Source: Clavibacter michiganensis (GTDB taxonomy: Bacteria; Actinomycetota; Actinomycetes; Actinomycetales; Microbacteriaceae). From it: DNA of 47,021 bases. How positions within the stretch are numbered: position 1 is the stretch's first letter; the number at the start of each line of letters is the position of its first letter. Under the pieces are notes generated by a model, which did not search any database, was not told the origin of the DNA, and saw only the letters and a program-made list of their open reading frames with translations. Positions 7,611 to 15,651 of this stretch are shown piece after piece. The stretch is taken from positions 1-47,021 of the forward strand of contig NZ_MDJZ01000009.1 in assembly GCF_002151125.1 (NCBI RefSeq), written 5' to 3'. Both the position numbers and the translations under genes were made by a program.

Positions 7611-9146
7611 CTGATCTCGCACGCACGCACCCCCGAGAACGCACCGCCCTCCACGTCCCCCGCCGCGCCCGCCGGCCAGACCGCGCCCGCCGGCCCCGCC
7701 ACCCCGGCCGCGCCGTCCGCCCGCAGCAAGTGGATCCTCCTCGCCGTCGTCGCCCTCGCCCAGCTGATGGTCGTGCTCGACGGCACCATCGTGAACATCG
7801 CGCTGCCCGCCGCCCAGCGCGACCTCGGCATGAGGGACGCCGACCGCACGTGGGTCGTCACCGTCTACGCGCTCGCGTTCGGCTCGCTCCTCCTGCTCGG
7901 CGGCCGCATCGCCGACTACTGGGGCCGCAAGCGCTCCTTCATCCTCGGCATGATCGGGTTCGCGGCGGCCTCCGCGCTCGGCGGCGTCGCCGTCACGGGC
8001 GAGATGCTGCTGCTCGCGCGCGGCCTGCAGGGCGTGTTCGCGGCGCTCCTCGCGCCGGCCGCCCTGGCCCTCCTGTCCGTGACGTTCCCGTCCGGCCCCG
8101 ACCGCGTCAAGGCGTTCGCGGTCTACGGCACCATCGCCGGATCCGGCGCGGCCGTCGGCCTCCTGCTCGGCGGCGTGCTCACCGAGTACCTCAGCTGGCA
8201 CTGGTGCCTCCTCGTCAACGTGCCCATCGCGGTCGTGGCGGTCATCGCCGCGATCCCGCTGGTGAGGGAGAGCCGCGCCGACGGCGACCGCAGCTACGAC
8301 GTGCCCGGCGCCGTGCTCGTCACGGTCGGCCTCGCGTCGATCGTCTACGGCTTCTCGCGCGCGGAGAACGGCTGGGGCGAGCCCGACACCATCGGCTTCC
8401 TCGCGCTCGGCGTGGGGATCATGGTCGCGTTCGTCTGGTGGGAGTCGCGGGCGCGCAACCCGCTGCTGCCGCTCCGCGTCGTGGCCGACCGCACCCGCGG
8501 CGGCGCGTACCTCACCTCCGTGATGGTGGGCGCGGCGCTCCTCGGCGGGCTCCTCTACCTCACGCTGCACTTCCAGATCGTGCTGGGCATGTCGCCGCTG
8601 ATCTCCGGGCTCGCGTCGCTGCCGATGGCCGCGACCATCATGCTCACGGCACCGCAGGTCGCCCGGCTCCTGCCGCGCGTCGGCCCGCGCATCCTCATGA
8701 CCGTCGGCCCGCTCGTGGCGGCCGCCGGGCTCCTCTGGTTCAGCCGGATCACCGTCGACGGCGCGTACGTCGTGCAGGTGCTGCCCGGCCAGATCCTCCT
8801 CGGCATCGGGCTCGCGTGCGTGTTCGTGCCCATGCAGAACGTCGCGCTCTCCGGCATCGAGCCGCGGGACGCGGGCGTCGCGGGCGCGGCGCTCACGGGC
8901 ACGCAGCAGATCGGCGGATCCATCGGCACGGCCGTGTTCACCGCCCTGTTCGCCTCGGCCGTCACCGCGGCCACCGCGGACGGGGTCCAGAACCCGCTGC
9001 AGCAGCAGGTCGACGGGTACCACGTGGTGTTCCTGGCCGCGGCGATCGGCGTGGCCTGCGCCTCGATCATCTCCTGGTCGATGGTGCGCGTGCCGCTCGA
9101 GCGCTTCCGCGAGGGCGCGTCGTCCGAGGCCGTCAGCATGCACTGA
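7611..9146 (+). CDS. DHA2-type MFS drug efflux transporter (CTG start proposed)
   Basis: A 14-segment major facilitator of the DHA2 (EmrB/QacA) group, proton-driven drug export. The first helix contains VVLDGTIVNIALPAAQRDL, the motif D1 of this group; the motif A loop reads GGRIADYWGRKR, and GSGAAVGLLLGGVLTEYLSW is motif C-like. The first in-frame ATG (7767) would cut the first membrane helix in half, and no ATG, GTG or TTG precedes it after the promoter. CTG 7611, behind CAGGAG, gives 511 residues with a short Pro/Ala-rich cytoplasmic tail and a complete helix, so it is proposed as the start. Control by the divergent TetR is very likely. Family is certain; the start is inferred. Confidence 0.9.
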   Translation: MISHARTPENAPPSTSPAAPAGQTAPAGPATPAAPSARSKWILLAVVALAQLMVVLDGTIVNIALPAAQRDLGMRDADRTWVVTVYALAFGSLLLLGGRIADYWGRKRSFILGMIGFAAASALGGVAVTGEMLLLARGLQGVFAALLAPAALALLSVTFPSGPDRVKAFAVYGTIAGSGAAVGLLLGGVLTEYLSWHWCLLVNVPIAVVAVIAAIPLVRESRADGDRSYDVPGAVLVTVGLASIVYGFSRAENGWGEPDTIGFLALGVGIMVAFVWWESRARNPLLPLRVVADRTRGGAYLTSVMVGAALLGGLLYLTLHFQIVLGMSPLISGLASLPMAATIMLTAPQVARLLPRVGPRILMTVGPLVAAAGLLWFSRITVDGAYVVQVLPGQILLGIGLACVFVPMQNVALSGIEPRDAGVAGAALTGTQQIGGSIGTAVFTALFASAVTAATADGVQNPLQQQVDGYHVVFLAAAIGVACASIISWSMVRVPLERFREGASSEAVSMH

Positions 9147-9158
9147 TCCTCTTCTCCC

Positions 9159-9207
9159 CGCACGACGACGCCCCTCCCGCAGCGCGCGGGAGGGGCGTCG
9201 TCGTGCG
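9159..9207. terminator. 22-bp perfect hairpin, bidirectional terminator
   Basis: Left arm 9159-9180 pairs perfectly with 9186-9207 around a five-base loop. It lies 12 bases after the MFS stop and 9 bases before the stop of the convergent LLM gene, so it can end both transcripts. Confidence 0.92.
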
Positions 9208-9216
9208 TGGCGAGGA

Positions 9217-10257
9217 TCAGACGGCTGGCGACCAGCCGAGCGCCGGGCCGAGGCGCTCCGCGACGTCGGTGAGGATCTGCGCGGCGTCGTCTCCGGGGAG
9301 GCCGTCGGGCAGCACGATCGCGAGCTCGTCGGCGGCCTGCACCGCGGGATCCGCGCGGAGGGCGGCGGCGAGCCGGTCGGCCGGCCCCACGAGGTCGTCG
9401 GCGCGGACCATGCTCGCGCCGCCCGGCCGACCCTCCGCGCGGGCCGCCCGCTCGGCGCGCGCCGCCGCGTCGGCCGCGTACCGCGCCCGCTGCTCGGTCG
9501 TCGCGCCGTCGGTGGGCACGACGACGAGGGCGAGCGTCACGTGGGCCGCGGCCGAATCCGGGTGGGCGTCCCGGTAGGCGTCGATCAGCGCGCGCTGGTC
9601 CTCGCCGAAGCGCGCACCGGATCCCCGCTCGGTCACCCCGGACGCCAGCAGGCGGAAGCCGTGCGCGCCCGCCCAGGCGGCGGTGCGGAGCGTCGCCGCG
9701 CCGTAGCCGAGCCGGTCGGCGAGCCCGGGGGACGCCGGCTGCACGGTGGCGGTGAGGGACTCGTCGTCTTCGGGATCCGCGTCGTGCTCGTCGGCGCCCG
9801 GCACCCGCCCGCCGCGCAGCAGCTCGCGGAACCGCAGGAGCCGCTCGCGGCCGGGCTCCTCGTGCGCGGCCGTCGTGGGGTGGATCGCCCGGTCGAGGTC
9901 CGCGACGCGGCCGGGATTGCCGACCGAGAGGCCGGGGCGCAGGCGCCCGCCGGAGAGGAGGTCGAGGGTCGCGAGGTCCTCGGCGAGGCGGAGCGGGTTC
10001 TCGGCGCGGACGGGGATCGACGCCGTGCCGAGGCCGATGCGGCGGGCGCGCTGCGAGGCGGCGGCGAGCATCGCGACGGGGGAGGAGATCGCGTTCCGGA
10101 GGTGGTCGGGCCGGAGCCACGCGGTGTCGAGGCCGAGCGCGTCGCCGAGCTCGACGAGCCGCAGCGCCTGCTCGAGGCCGGGGGCGGGATCGGTCGGGTC
10201 GAAGGGGCCGGTGGTGAGGAAGCCGAGGCGCGAGAGCGGGGATCCGGGTGCGGGCAT
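9217..10257 (-). CDS. LLM class (luciferase-like) flavin-dependent oxidoreductase
   Basis: A 346-residue protein of the bacterial luciferase-like monooxygenase superfamily, using reduced FMN or F420. Visible markers are the N-terminal strand SRLGFLTTGPF, ARRIGLGTASIPVRAENPLR (the conserved strand and active-site loop) and LATLDLLSGGRLRPGLSVGNP with the family SGGR motif. A 20-residue acidic insert sits near residue 155 (many D and E). It is a lone gene convergent to the MFS transporter. The substrate cannot be read from the sequence. Confidence 0.9.
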   Translation of the reverse strand: MPAPGSPLSRLGFLTTGPFDPTDPAPGLEQALRLVELGDALGLDTAWLRPDHLRNAISSPVAMLAAASQRARRIGLGTASIPVRAENPLRLAEDLATLDLLSGGRLRPGLSVGNPGRVADLDRAIHPTTAAHEEPGRERLLRFRELLRGGRVPGADEHDADPEDDESLTATVQPASPGLADRLGYGAATLRTAAWAGAHGFRLLASGVTERGSGARFGEDQRALIDAYRDAHPDSAAAHVTLALVVVPTDGATTEQRARYAADAAARAERAARAEGRPGGASMVRADDLVGPADRLAAALRADPAVQAADELAIVLPDGLPGDDAAQILTDVAERLGPALGWSPAV

Positions 10258-10263
10258 GGCACG

Positions 10264-10269
10264 AGGGTA
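10264..10269 (-). promoter_or_regulatory. -10 box TACCCT of the LLM gene (leaderless)
   Basis: TACCCT, six bases, then ATG 10257. Confidence 0.5.
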
Positions 10270-10297
10270 GGCGGTGCAGGTGCGAGCGCGCCGTCCC

Positions 10298-10603
10298 TCA
10301 GCCGCCCGCGCCGGCGATCTCCGTCAGGGCCGCCACGTGCCCGTCGAACGCGCGGCGGCCGGATGCGGTGAGCGACAGCCAGGTGAGCTGCCGTCGGTCG
10401 CTCCGCCCGGCCGACGAGGCCTTGCGCGAGGACACGTAGCCGCTGTCCGCGAGCGCCTTGAGGTGCTTGGAGAGGCTCGCGTCCGCGACGCCGAGGGCGT
10501 CGCGGAGCACGGTGAAGTCGATCTGGTCGACGCGGCGGAGGATCCCGCAGATGCGGAGGCGCACGGGCGCGTGGATCAGCTCGTCGAAGGCGGCCTCAGC
10601 CAC
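10298..10603 (-). CDS. Small winged-helix transcriptional regulator (MarR/ArsR-like)
   Basis: A 101-residue regulator consisting of one winged helix-turn-helix: DELIHAPVRLRICGILRRV, then DFTVLRDALGVADASLSKHLKALADSGYV as recognition helix and wing. It begins at GTG 10603, overlapping the end of the membrane gene by eight bases, so the two are translationally coupled. This pair (membrane protein plus small HTH without a ligand domain) recurs in actinobacteria, but the inducer is not known. It is probably autoregulatory. Confidence 0.88.
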   Translation of the reverse strand: MAEAAFDELIHAPVRLRICGILRRVDQIDFTVLRDALGVADASLSKHLKALADSGYVSSRKASSAGRSDRRQLTWLSLTASGRRAFDGHVAALTEIAGAGG

Positions 10604-11054
10604 GGCGGGCGATCTCGCGCACCGCCGCACGGAAGGCGAGCGTCGACAGCCGCGTGACGAGGAGGAAGGCCGCGATCGCCGTGATCGCCACGGCCCAGCC
10701 GAGACCCTGCGCCACGAGCCCGAGCGAGATCGAGAACAGGACGAGGCAGGCGACGACGGCGGCGGCGACGAGCAGCGCCGCCCGGGCGCCGACCCGGCGG
10801 AAGCGGATGCCCGTGCGTCCGCGGATGAGCACCAGGAGGACCACCGCCGCGACGACCGCGACCCACGACGTGGTCGGCGGCTCGTAGTCGGCGCCGGGGG
10901 AGAGGGTGGCGGCCTGCGCCACCCACGCGAGCGCGACGGCACCGAAGCCCGCGAGGTGCCAGCGCGGCTCGGGGATGCGGGCGGCGAGGGCCTCGCGGTC
11001 GGTGCGGAGGCCGTCGAGGGCCGCGTTCGCGTCTGCTGCTCGATCGTTTTCCAT
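10596..11054 (-). CDS. Four-helix membrane protein, partner of the HTH regulator
   Basis: A 152-residue protein with a charged N-terminus of about 30 residues and four hydrophobic segments (near 33-50, 63-80, 90-112 and 116-135). No catalytic motif is recognisable. It precedes and overlaps the small winged-helix gene. A good promoter (TTGCCT-N17-TAGCTT) lies upstream, with the -10 six bases from the ATG, so the transcript is leaderless. Function unknown; a role in relaying or counteracting a membrane signal to the regulator is only an inference from the gene pair. Confidence 0.85.
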   Translation of the reverse strand: MENDRAADANAALDGLRTDREALAARIPEPRWHLAGFGAVALAWVAQAATLSPGADYEPPTTSWVAVVAAVVLLVLIRGRTGIRFRRVGARAALLVAAAVVACLVLFSISLGLVAQGLGWAVAITAIAAFLLVTRLSTLAFRAAVREIARRG

Positions 11055-11060
11055 GAGGGA

Positions 11061-11089
11061 AAGCTACACGTCGTTTTCCGTCGAGGCAA
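11061..11089 (-). promoter_or_regulatory. Promoter of the membrane protein / HTH operon, with repeated TCGTTTTCC
   Basis: On the minus strand: -35 TTGCCT (11089-11084), 17-base spacer, -10 TAGCTT (11066-11061), six bases, ATG 11054. The 9-mer TCGTTTTCC (+ strand) occurs at 11044-11052 over the start codon and again at 11071-11079 in the spacer; such a pair could be the regulator's binding sites. Confidence 0.65.
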
Positions 11090-11108
11090 GTGATCGGGGC
11101 GGATCCGA

Positions 11109-12074
11109 CTACGGGATGAGCACGAGGGATCCCGTGGTGCGCCGCGCCTCGAGGTCCTCGTGCGCGCGGGCCGCGTCCGCGAGCGGATAGGTCGCGCCGA
11201 CGCGCACGTCGAGGGATCCGTCGAGCACGCCGGCGAACAGCTCGCCCGCGCGCCAGCGGCGCTCCTCCGCGTCGAGCAGGAAGTGGGCGAGCGTGGGGCG
11301 GGTGACGGAGAGGGATCCGCCGGAGTTCAGCCGCTGCAGGTCGAACGGCGGCACCTGCCCGCTCGCGCCCCCGAAGAGCACGAGCGTGCCGCGGATCCGC
11401 AAGGACGCGAGCGAACCGTCGAACGTGTCGCGGCCCACGCCGTCGTAGACCACGTCGACGCCGCGGCCGTCGGTCAGCTCGCGGACCCGCACGGGCACGT
11501 CGTCGTAGCCGAGCACGTGCGTCGCGCCGGCCGCCCGTGAGAGCGCCGCCTTCTCCTCGGTGGAGACCGTCGTGATCACCTCGACGCCGCGATCCGCGAG
11601 CAGCTGGGTGAGGAGGAGCCCCACGCCGCCCGCGCCCGCGTGCACGAGCGCGCGATCGCCGGGGCCGGCCGGGTACGAGCTGGTCGCCAGGTAGTGCGCG
11701 GTGAGGCCCTGGAGCGGGAGCGCGGCCGCGACCTCCATGTCGACGCCGTCGGGCACGGGCAGCAGCGTCTCGGCCCGGACGAGCGCGTGCTGCGCGTACG
11801 TGCCGGACGCCTCCGCGGTCGCGACACGGTCGCCCACGTGCACGCCCGTGACGCCGTCGCCGAGCGCCTCGATGACGCCTGCGGCCTCGGAGCCCGGCAC
11901 GAAGGGGAAGGCCATCGGGTAGACGCCGCTGCGCCGGTAGGTGTCGATGAAGTTGACGCCCGCGGCGTGCACGCGGATGCGGACCTCGCCGGGCCCGGGA
12001 TCCGGCACGGGGCCGTCCGTCAGGGTCATGACCTCGGGGCCGCCCGGCCCCGCCACCTCGATGCGCGCGCTCAT
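11109..12074 (-). CDS. Zinc-independent quinone oxidoreductase (QOR/MDR family)
   Basis: A 321-residue NADPH:quinone reductase of the medium-chain dehydrogenase/reductase superfamily. The N-terminal domain contains [17 protein letters not shown], the QOR signature in place of the zinc ligands of alcohol dehydrogenases. The Rossmann domain has [16 protein letters not shown], and [16 protein letters not shown] is typical of the C-terminal half. It reduces small quinones or enones with NADPH. ATG 12074 has CAGGCT six bases upstream. It is divergent from cysK; the 120-base gap holds both promoters. Confidence 0.93.
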   Translation of the reverse strand: MSARIEVAGPGGPEVMTLTDGPVPDPGPGEVRIRVHAAGVNFIDTYRRSGVYPMAFPFVPGSEAAGVIEALGDGVTGVHVGDRVATAEASGTYAQHALVRAETLLPVPDGVDMEVAAALPLQGLTAHYLATSSYPAGPGDRALVHAGAGGVGLLLTQLLADRGVEVITTVSTEEKAALSRAAGATHVLGYDDVPVRVRELTDGRGVDVVYDGVGRDTFDGSLASLRIRGTLVLFGGASGQVPPFDLQRLNSGGSLSVTRPTLAHFLLDAEERRWRAGELFAGVLDGSLDVRVGATYPLADAARAHEDLEARRTTGSLVLIP

Positions 12075-12080
12075 GGGTCC

Positions 12081-12086
12081 AGCCTG
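12081..12086 (-). promoter_or_regulatory. Weak -10 box CAGGCT of the quinone oxidoreductase (leaderless)
   Basis: CAGGCT keeps the essential A2 and T6 of the hexamer and lies six bases from ATG 12074. Confidence 0.35.
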
Positions 12087-12194
12087 CAGGAATGCCGCCG
12101 CGACACGCGCGGTTGGGCTCCCATAGGCTCGATGACGAGCAGGTGCGCGCGGCCCGGCCCCGCACCGATCAGGATCACGACGAAGGTGGAACCC

Positions 12195-13133
12195 ATGGCA
12201 GGTCGCGTCTACGACGACATCACCCAGCTGGTCGGCGGCACGCCGCTCGTGCGGCTCAACCGGCTCACCGAGGGCCTCGACGCGACCGTGCTGGTGAAGC
12301 TCGAGTCGCACAACCCGGCGTCGAGCGTGAAGGACCGCATCGGCGTCGCGATCATCGACGCGGCGGAGGCGGCCGGTGCGCTGAAGCCCGGTGGCACCAT
12401 CGTCGAGGGCACGAGCGGCAACACCGGCATCGCGCTCGCGATGGTCGGCGCGGCACGGGGGTACAGGGTCGTCCTCACGATGCCCGAGACGATGAGCATC
12501 GAGCGCCGTCTGGTGCTGCGCGCGTACGGCGCGGAGATCGTGCTCACCCCCGGCCCCGAGGGCATGCGCGGCGCGGTCGACCGCGCCAAGCAGATCGTGG
12601 ACGAGACCCCCAACGCCATCTGGGCCAAGCAGTTCGCCAACGCGGCGAACCCGCAGAAGCACCGCGAGACCACGGCGGAGGAGGTCTGGGCGGACACCGA
12701 CGGCGGCGTCGACGTGTTCATCGCGGGCGTCGGTACGGGTGGCACCATCACGGGCGTCGGCCAGGTGCTCAAGGAGCGGAAGCCCGGCGTGCAGATCGTC
12801 GCCGTCGAGCCGCTCGACTCGCCCATCCTCAACGGCGGCAAGCCCGGGCCGCACAAGATCCAGGGCATCGGCGCGAACTTCGTGCCCGAGATCCTCGACA
12901 CGGAGATCTACGACGAGGTCGTCGACGTCTCCCTCGAGGACTCGATCCGCGTCTCGCGCGCGCTCGCGACCGACGAGGGGATCCTCTGCGGCATCTCGTC
13001 GGGATCCATCGTGTGGGCCGCGCTCGAGATCGCGAAGCGCCCGGAGAGCAAGGGCAAGACGATCGTGGCGATCGTGTGCGACTACGGCGAGCGGTACCTC
13101 TCGACCGTGCTGTTCGACGACCTGCGCGACTAG
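12195..13133 (+). CDS. cysK: Cysteine synthase A (O-acetylserine sulfhydrylase)
   Basis: A 312-residue PLP enzyme that makes cysteine from O-acetylserine and sulfide. The PLP-binding lysine is in [11 protein letters not shown], the phosphate/substrate loop is [12 protein letters not shown], and [12 protein letters not shown] is the glycine loop that holds the PLP phosphate. The C-terminal end [12 protein letters not shown] is typical of CysK. ATG 12195 follows AAGGTGGA. The cysE gene begins two bases after its stop, making the usual actinobacterial cysK-cysE operon in which the products can also form the cysteine synthase complex. TAGGCT near 12124 is a possible -10. Confidence 0.97.
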   Translation: MAGRVYDDITQLVGGTPLVRLNRLTEGLDATVLVKLESHNPASSVKDRIGVAIIDAAEAAGALKPGGTIVEGTSGNTGIALAMVGAARGYRVVLTMPETMSIERRLVLRAYGAEIVLTPGPEGMRGAVDRAKQIVDETPNAIWAKQFANAANPQKHRETTAEEVWADTDGGVDVFIAGVGTGGTITGVGQVLKERKPGVQIVAVEPLDSPILNGGKPGPHKIQGIGANFVPEILDTEIYDEVVDVSLEDSIRVSRALATDEGILCGISSGSIVWAALEIAKRPESKGKTIVAIVCDYGERYLSTVLFDDLRD

Positions 13134-13135
13134 GC

Positions 13136-13720
13136 GTGGGGATCGTCGCCCGCCTCGTCGAGGACCTCCGCTCGGCGCGCGCCCATGACCCGGCCGCGCG
13201 CGGGTACCTGGAGATGGTGCTCGGCTACCCGGGGCTGCATGCCGTGTGGCTGCACCGGGTGTCGCACGCGCTCTGGCGACGGCGGATCCGGCTGGCCGCG
13301 CGGCTGCTGGCGCAGGTGGGGCGGGCGCTGACCGGGGTGGAGATCCACCCGGGCGCGCGCATCGGGCGGCGGCTGTTCATCGACCACGGCATGGGCGTCG
13401 TCATCGGCGCGACGGCCGAGATCGGCGACGACGTGCTGATGTACCACGGCGTCACGCTGGGCGGGAAGAGCCTCGTGCACGGCAAGCGCCACCCGACGGT
13501 GGGCGACGGGGTCACCATCGGCGCCGGCGCGAAGCTGCTCGGGCCCATCACGGTCGGCGCGGGCAGCGTCATCGGCGCGAACGCGGTCGTCGTGAAGGAC
13601 GCGCCCGCGGGATCCGTGCTCACCGGCATCCCCGCGGTCGAGACCGGCAAGCGGGCCGGGCGTGCGCCCGACGCGCACGTGGATCCCGCGTTCTTCGTCG
13701 ACCCCGCGATCTACATCTGA
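13136..13720 (+). CDS. cysE: Serine O-acetyltransferase
   Basis: A 194-residue enzyme that acetylates serine with acetyl-CoA, the first step of cysteine synthesis. The short N-terminal helical domain is followed by the left-handed beta-helix built from hexapeptide repeats ([35 protein letters not shown]), with the catalytic His in [10 protein letters not shown] and the CoA region [14 protein letters not shown]. The protein ends in Ile, which in CysE is the residue that inserts into CysK in the complex (family knowledge). It starts at GTG 13136, two bases after cysK. It is of the short form lacking the long N-terminal domain of enterobacteria. Confidence 0.96.
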   Translation: MGIVARLVEDLRSARAHDPAARGYLEMVLGYPGLHAVWLHRVSHALWRRRIRLAARLLAQVGRALTGVEIHPGARIGRRLFIDHGMGVVIGATAEIGDDVLMYHGVTLGGKSLVHGKRHPTVGDGVTIGAGAKLLGPITVGAGSVIGANAVVVKDAPAGSVLTGIPAVETGKRAGRAPDAHVDPAFFVDPAIYI

Positions 13721-14445
13721 TGGCGGCGGATCCGCGCGCGCCGACCGAGCCGCACGAGCCGGCGCCCGGTGCCGAGGGGGCGCCGCCCGTCGAGCCGGCG
13801 CCGACCCACGAGCACAGCACCCACGGCGTGGGTCCCTGGCCCGGCGGCCCCGAGGCGTGGCCGGACGAGCCCCACCTGGATCCCGAGCTGCTGGAGCGCG
13901 GCGACACCCGCAACGTGATCGACCGCTACCGCTACTGGCGCATGGACGCGATCGTCGCCGACCTCGACCAGCACCGGCACCCGTTCCACGTGGCCATCGA
14001 GAACTGGCAGCACGACATGAACATCGGCTCGATCGTGCGCAGCGCCAACGCGTTCGCGGCCGACACCGTGCACATCGTCGGCCGCCGCCGCTGGAACAAG
14101 CGCGGCGCGATGGTCACCGACCGGTATCAGCACGTCGTGCACCACGCCACTATCGCCGACCTCGTCGAGTGGGCGCGCGGTGAGGGCCTGCCGATCATCG
14201 CCATCGACAACGTCGACGGATCCGTACTGCTCGAGACCACGCGCCTCCCCGAGCGCTGCGTGCTCGTCTTCGGCCAGGAGGGACCGGGCCTCAGTGACGA
14301 GGCGGTGGCCGCGGCGGACATGACCGTCGCGATCTCGCAGTTCGGCTCCACCCGCTCCATCAACGCGTCGGCGGCGGCTGCGGTCGTCATGCACGCATGG
14401 GTGATGCAGCACGTCGCGTTCCCGGGGGAGGGCGGTACCGCCTGA
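13720..14445 (+). CDS. SpoU/TrmH family rRNA or tRNA 2'-O-methyltransferase
   Basis: A 241-residue SPOUT enzyme that transfers a methyl group from S-adenosylmethionine to a ribose 2'-OH in RNA. The trefoil-knot motifs are clear: MNIGSIVRSANAFAADTVHI (motif 1), RCVLVFGQEGPGLSDEAV (motif 2) and FGSTRSINASAAAAVVMH (motif 3). About 70 Pro/His/Glu-rich residues precede the domain, probably disordered. ATG 13720 overlaps the cysE stop by one base (TGATG), so it belongs to the cys operon although its function is unrelated. The RNA target is not known. Confidence 0.93.
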   Translation: MAADPRAPTEPHEPAPGAEGAPPVEPAPTHEHSTHGVGPWPGGPEAWPDEPHLDPELLERGDTRNVIDRYRYWRMDAIVADLDQHRHPFHVAIENWQHDMNIGSIVRSANAFAADTVHIVGRRRWNKRGAMVTDRYQHVVHHATIADLVEWARGEGLPIIAIDNVDGSVLLETTRLPERCVLVFGQEGPGLSDEAVAAADMTVAISQFGSTRSINASAAAAVVMHAWVMQHVAFPGEGGTA

Positions 14446-14488
14446 CGGGGGGCAGTGGCCGACGGAGTGGCCCACCGGCCGGGTATGC

Positions 14489-14532
14489 GTCAACCTGCCA
14501 TTGACGTGAATGGCTGTCAAGCGTATGTTGAC
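14489..14532. promoter_or_regulatory. Twin operators GTCAA-N7-TTGAC on the HTH gene promoter
   Basis: The same inverted repeat occurs twice, 27 bases apart: GTCAA 14489-14493 / TTGAC 14501-14505, and GTCAA 14516-14520 / TTGAC 14528-14532. The first contains the -35 box, the second covers the -10 and ends four bases before the start codon. Bound protein would block transcription. The regulator is likely the gene's own HTH product (inference). Confidence 0.75.
14501..14529 (+). promoter_or_regulatory. Strong leaderless promoter TTGACG-N17-TATGTT
   Basis: -35 14501-14506, 17-base spacer, -10 14524-14529, then six bases to ATG 14536. This is the best consensus promoter in the window. Confidence 0.85.
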
Positions 14533-14535
14533 GGC

Positions 14536-15102
14536 ATGAGCGACACGCAGGCGATCATCCGCGACGGCATCGCCGCCATCATCGAGCGGCTCGACCCCGA
14601 CATCCACCGCGACCTCGACGCCGACCGCGACGCGTACCTGCGCCTCGTCGCCACGGCCGCCGACATCGACGAGGAGGCGCGCGAGACCCTGCGCGACGCC
14701 GTGCGGTCGGCCCGTGGGGCGGGGGCGAGCTGGGAGCGGATCGGCGACACGCTGCACATCTCGCGCCAGGCCGCGCAGCAGCGGTTCGGCCAGGAGACGC
14801 GGCCGGCGGAGACGCGGGGCCGTCGCCTCAGCCCGGTCACCGCCTTCGACGAGATGGAGCGGCTCGAGGAGGCGGGTCGGCATGGCTGGCACTCCGTCGC
14901 CTTCGGGACGCTGTACCACGACCTCGTCCTCGACGACCAGCAGTGGGAGCACCGCCGGGTCAGCGTCTTCTCCTCGCGGCAGGCCCTCGAGGCCGAGGGG
15001 TGGGAGCGGATCGGATCCATGTGGATCCCGTGGGCCTACTACGCGCGTCCGACCGGAGAGCCCGTGGTCCCGGAGGCCCCGGCGACCCCGGCGACCGCCT
15101 GA
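14536..15102 (+). CDS. HTH protein with unusual C-terminal domain, probable autoregulator
   Basis: A 188-residue protein. Residues 1-60 are an acidic helical stretch, a helix-turn-helix follows (GASWERIGDTLHISRQAAQQRFG, residues about 63-85, of the type where AAQQR is the recognition helix), and the last 90 residues form a Trp/Tyr-rich domain (GWHSVAFGTLYHDLVL, GSMWIPWAYYARP) that I do not recognise. ATG 14536 coincides with the expected transcript start, so the message is leaderless. Two copies of an inverted repeat flank the promoter, fitting negative autoregulation. No neighbour is obviously co-transcribed. Function beyond DNA binding is unknown. Confidence 0.82.
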   Translation: MSDTQAIIRDGIAAIIERLDPDIHRDLDADRDAYLRLVATAADIDEEARETLRDAVRSARGAGASWERIGDTLHISRQAAQQRFGQETRPAETRGRRLSPVTAFDEMERLEEAGRHGWHSVAFGTLYHDLVLDDQQWEHRRVSVFSSRQALEAEGWERIGSMWIPWAYYARPTGEPVVPEAPATPATA

Positions 15103-15111
15103 GCGGCGTCG

Positions 15112-15609
15112 TCAGCGCCGGGGGTCCATCGGGTCGAGGCGGGCAAGGAGCTCCGCGAGGGTGCGGCGCTCGGCGGCGTCGAGCGGGGCGAGCAGTGCCT
15201 CCTCGGTCGATATGTGGTCGGGGAGGACGCGGTCGACGAGCTCTCGTCCCGCCGCCGTCAGCTCGACCAGCTTGCCGCGTCCGTCCTCGGGGCGGGGCAG
15301 CCGGGTCACGAGGCCGAGCGCCTCCAGGCGGTTCAGTCGCTGGGCGACGGCGCTGGTGGTGATCATCGACTCCTGCGCGAGCGCCGCCGGGGCCAGCCGG
15401 AAGGGCGCGCCATGACGGCGCAGGGTCGCGAGCACGTCGAAGGTCGACGCGTCGATCCCATGCGCGGCGAAGGTCGTCTCCAGCTCCCGTTCCATCGCTG
15501 CCGCGGCGCGGCTGAGCCGACCGACGACGGCCATGGGCGACGGGTCGAGGTCGGGTCGCTCGGCACGCCACTGCTCGAGGATGCGGTCCACGTGATCCAT
15601 GGCGCCCAT
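15112..15609 (-). CDS. MarR family regulator, divergent from an EamA exporter
   Basis: A 165-residue MarR repressor: ALAQESMITTSAVAQRLNRLEALGLVTRL is the winged-helix recognition region and PRPEDGRGKLVELTAAG the wing, both classic. It is divergent from the EamA gene, and a 35-bp imperfect palindrome lies between the two starts. By analogy with other MarR/exporter pairs it should repress the exporter until a small phenolic or similar ligand binds. ATG 15609 is used; ATG 15600 is an alternative. Confidence 0.94.
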   Translation of the reverse strand: MGAMDHVDRILEQWRAERPDLDPSPMAVVGRLSRAAAAMERELETTFAAHGIDASTFDVLATLRRHGAPFRLAPAALAQESMITTSAVAQRLNRLEALGLVTRLPRPEDGRGKLVELTAAGRELVDRVLPDHISTEEALLAPLDAAERRTLAELLARLDPMDPRR

Positions 15610-15616
15610 CGTACTA

Positions 15617-15651
15617 GCTAAGCGGTGAGTTACACTGGCTCAGTGCTTAGC
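15617..15651. promoter_or_regulatory. 35-bp imperfect palindrome, candidate MarR operator
   Basis: GCTAAGC (15617-15623), TGAG (15626-15629), CTCA (15639-15642) and GCTTAGC (15645-15651) share one centre at 15634; 11 of 13 positions per arm are complementary. It covers the putative -10 of the EamA gene (TACACT 15631-15636) and lies just upstream of marR. Confidence 0.8.
15631..15636 (+). promoter_or_regulatory. -10 box TACACT of the EamA gene (leaderless)
   Basis: TACACT, six bases, then GTG 15643. It sits in the middle of the palindrome. Confidence 0.55.

Noticed and set aside
11640-12194. Upstream extension of the cysK frame
   Set aside because: Lacks CysK sequence and overlaps the divergent quinone oxidoreductase; ATG 12195 with a ribosome binding site fits the family length.
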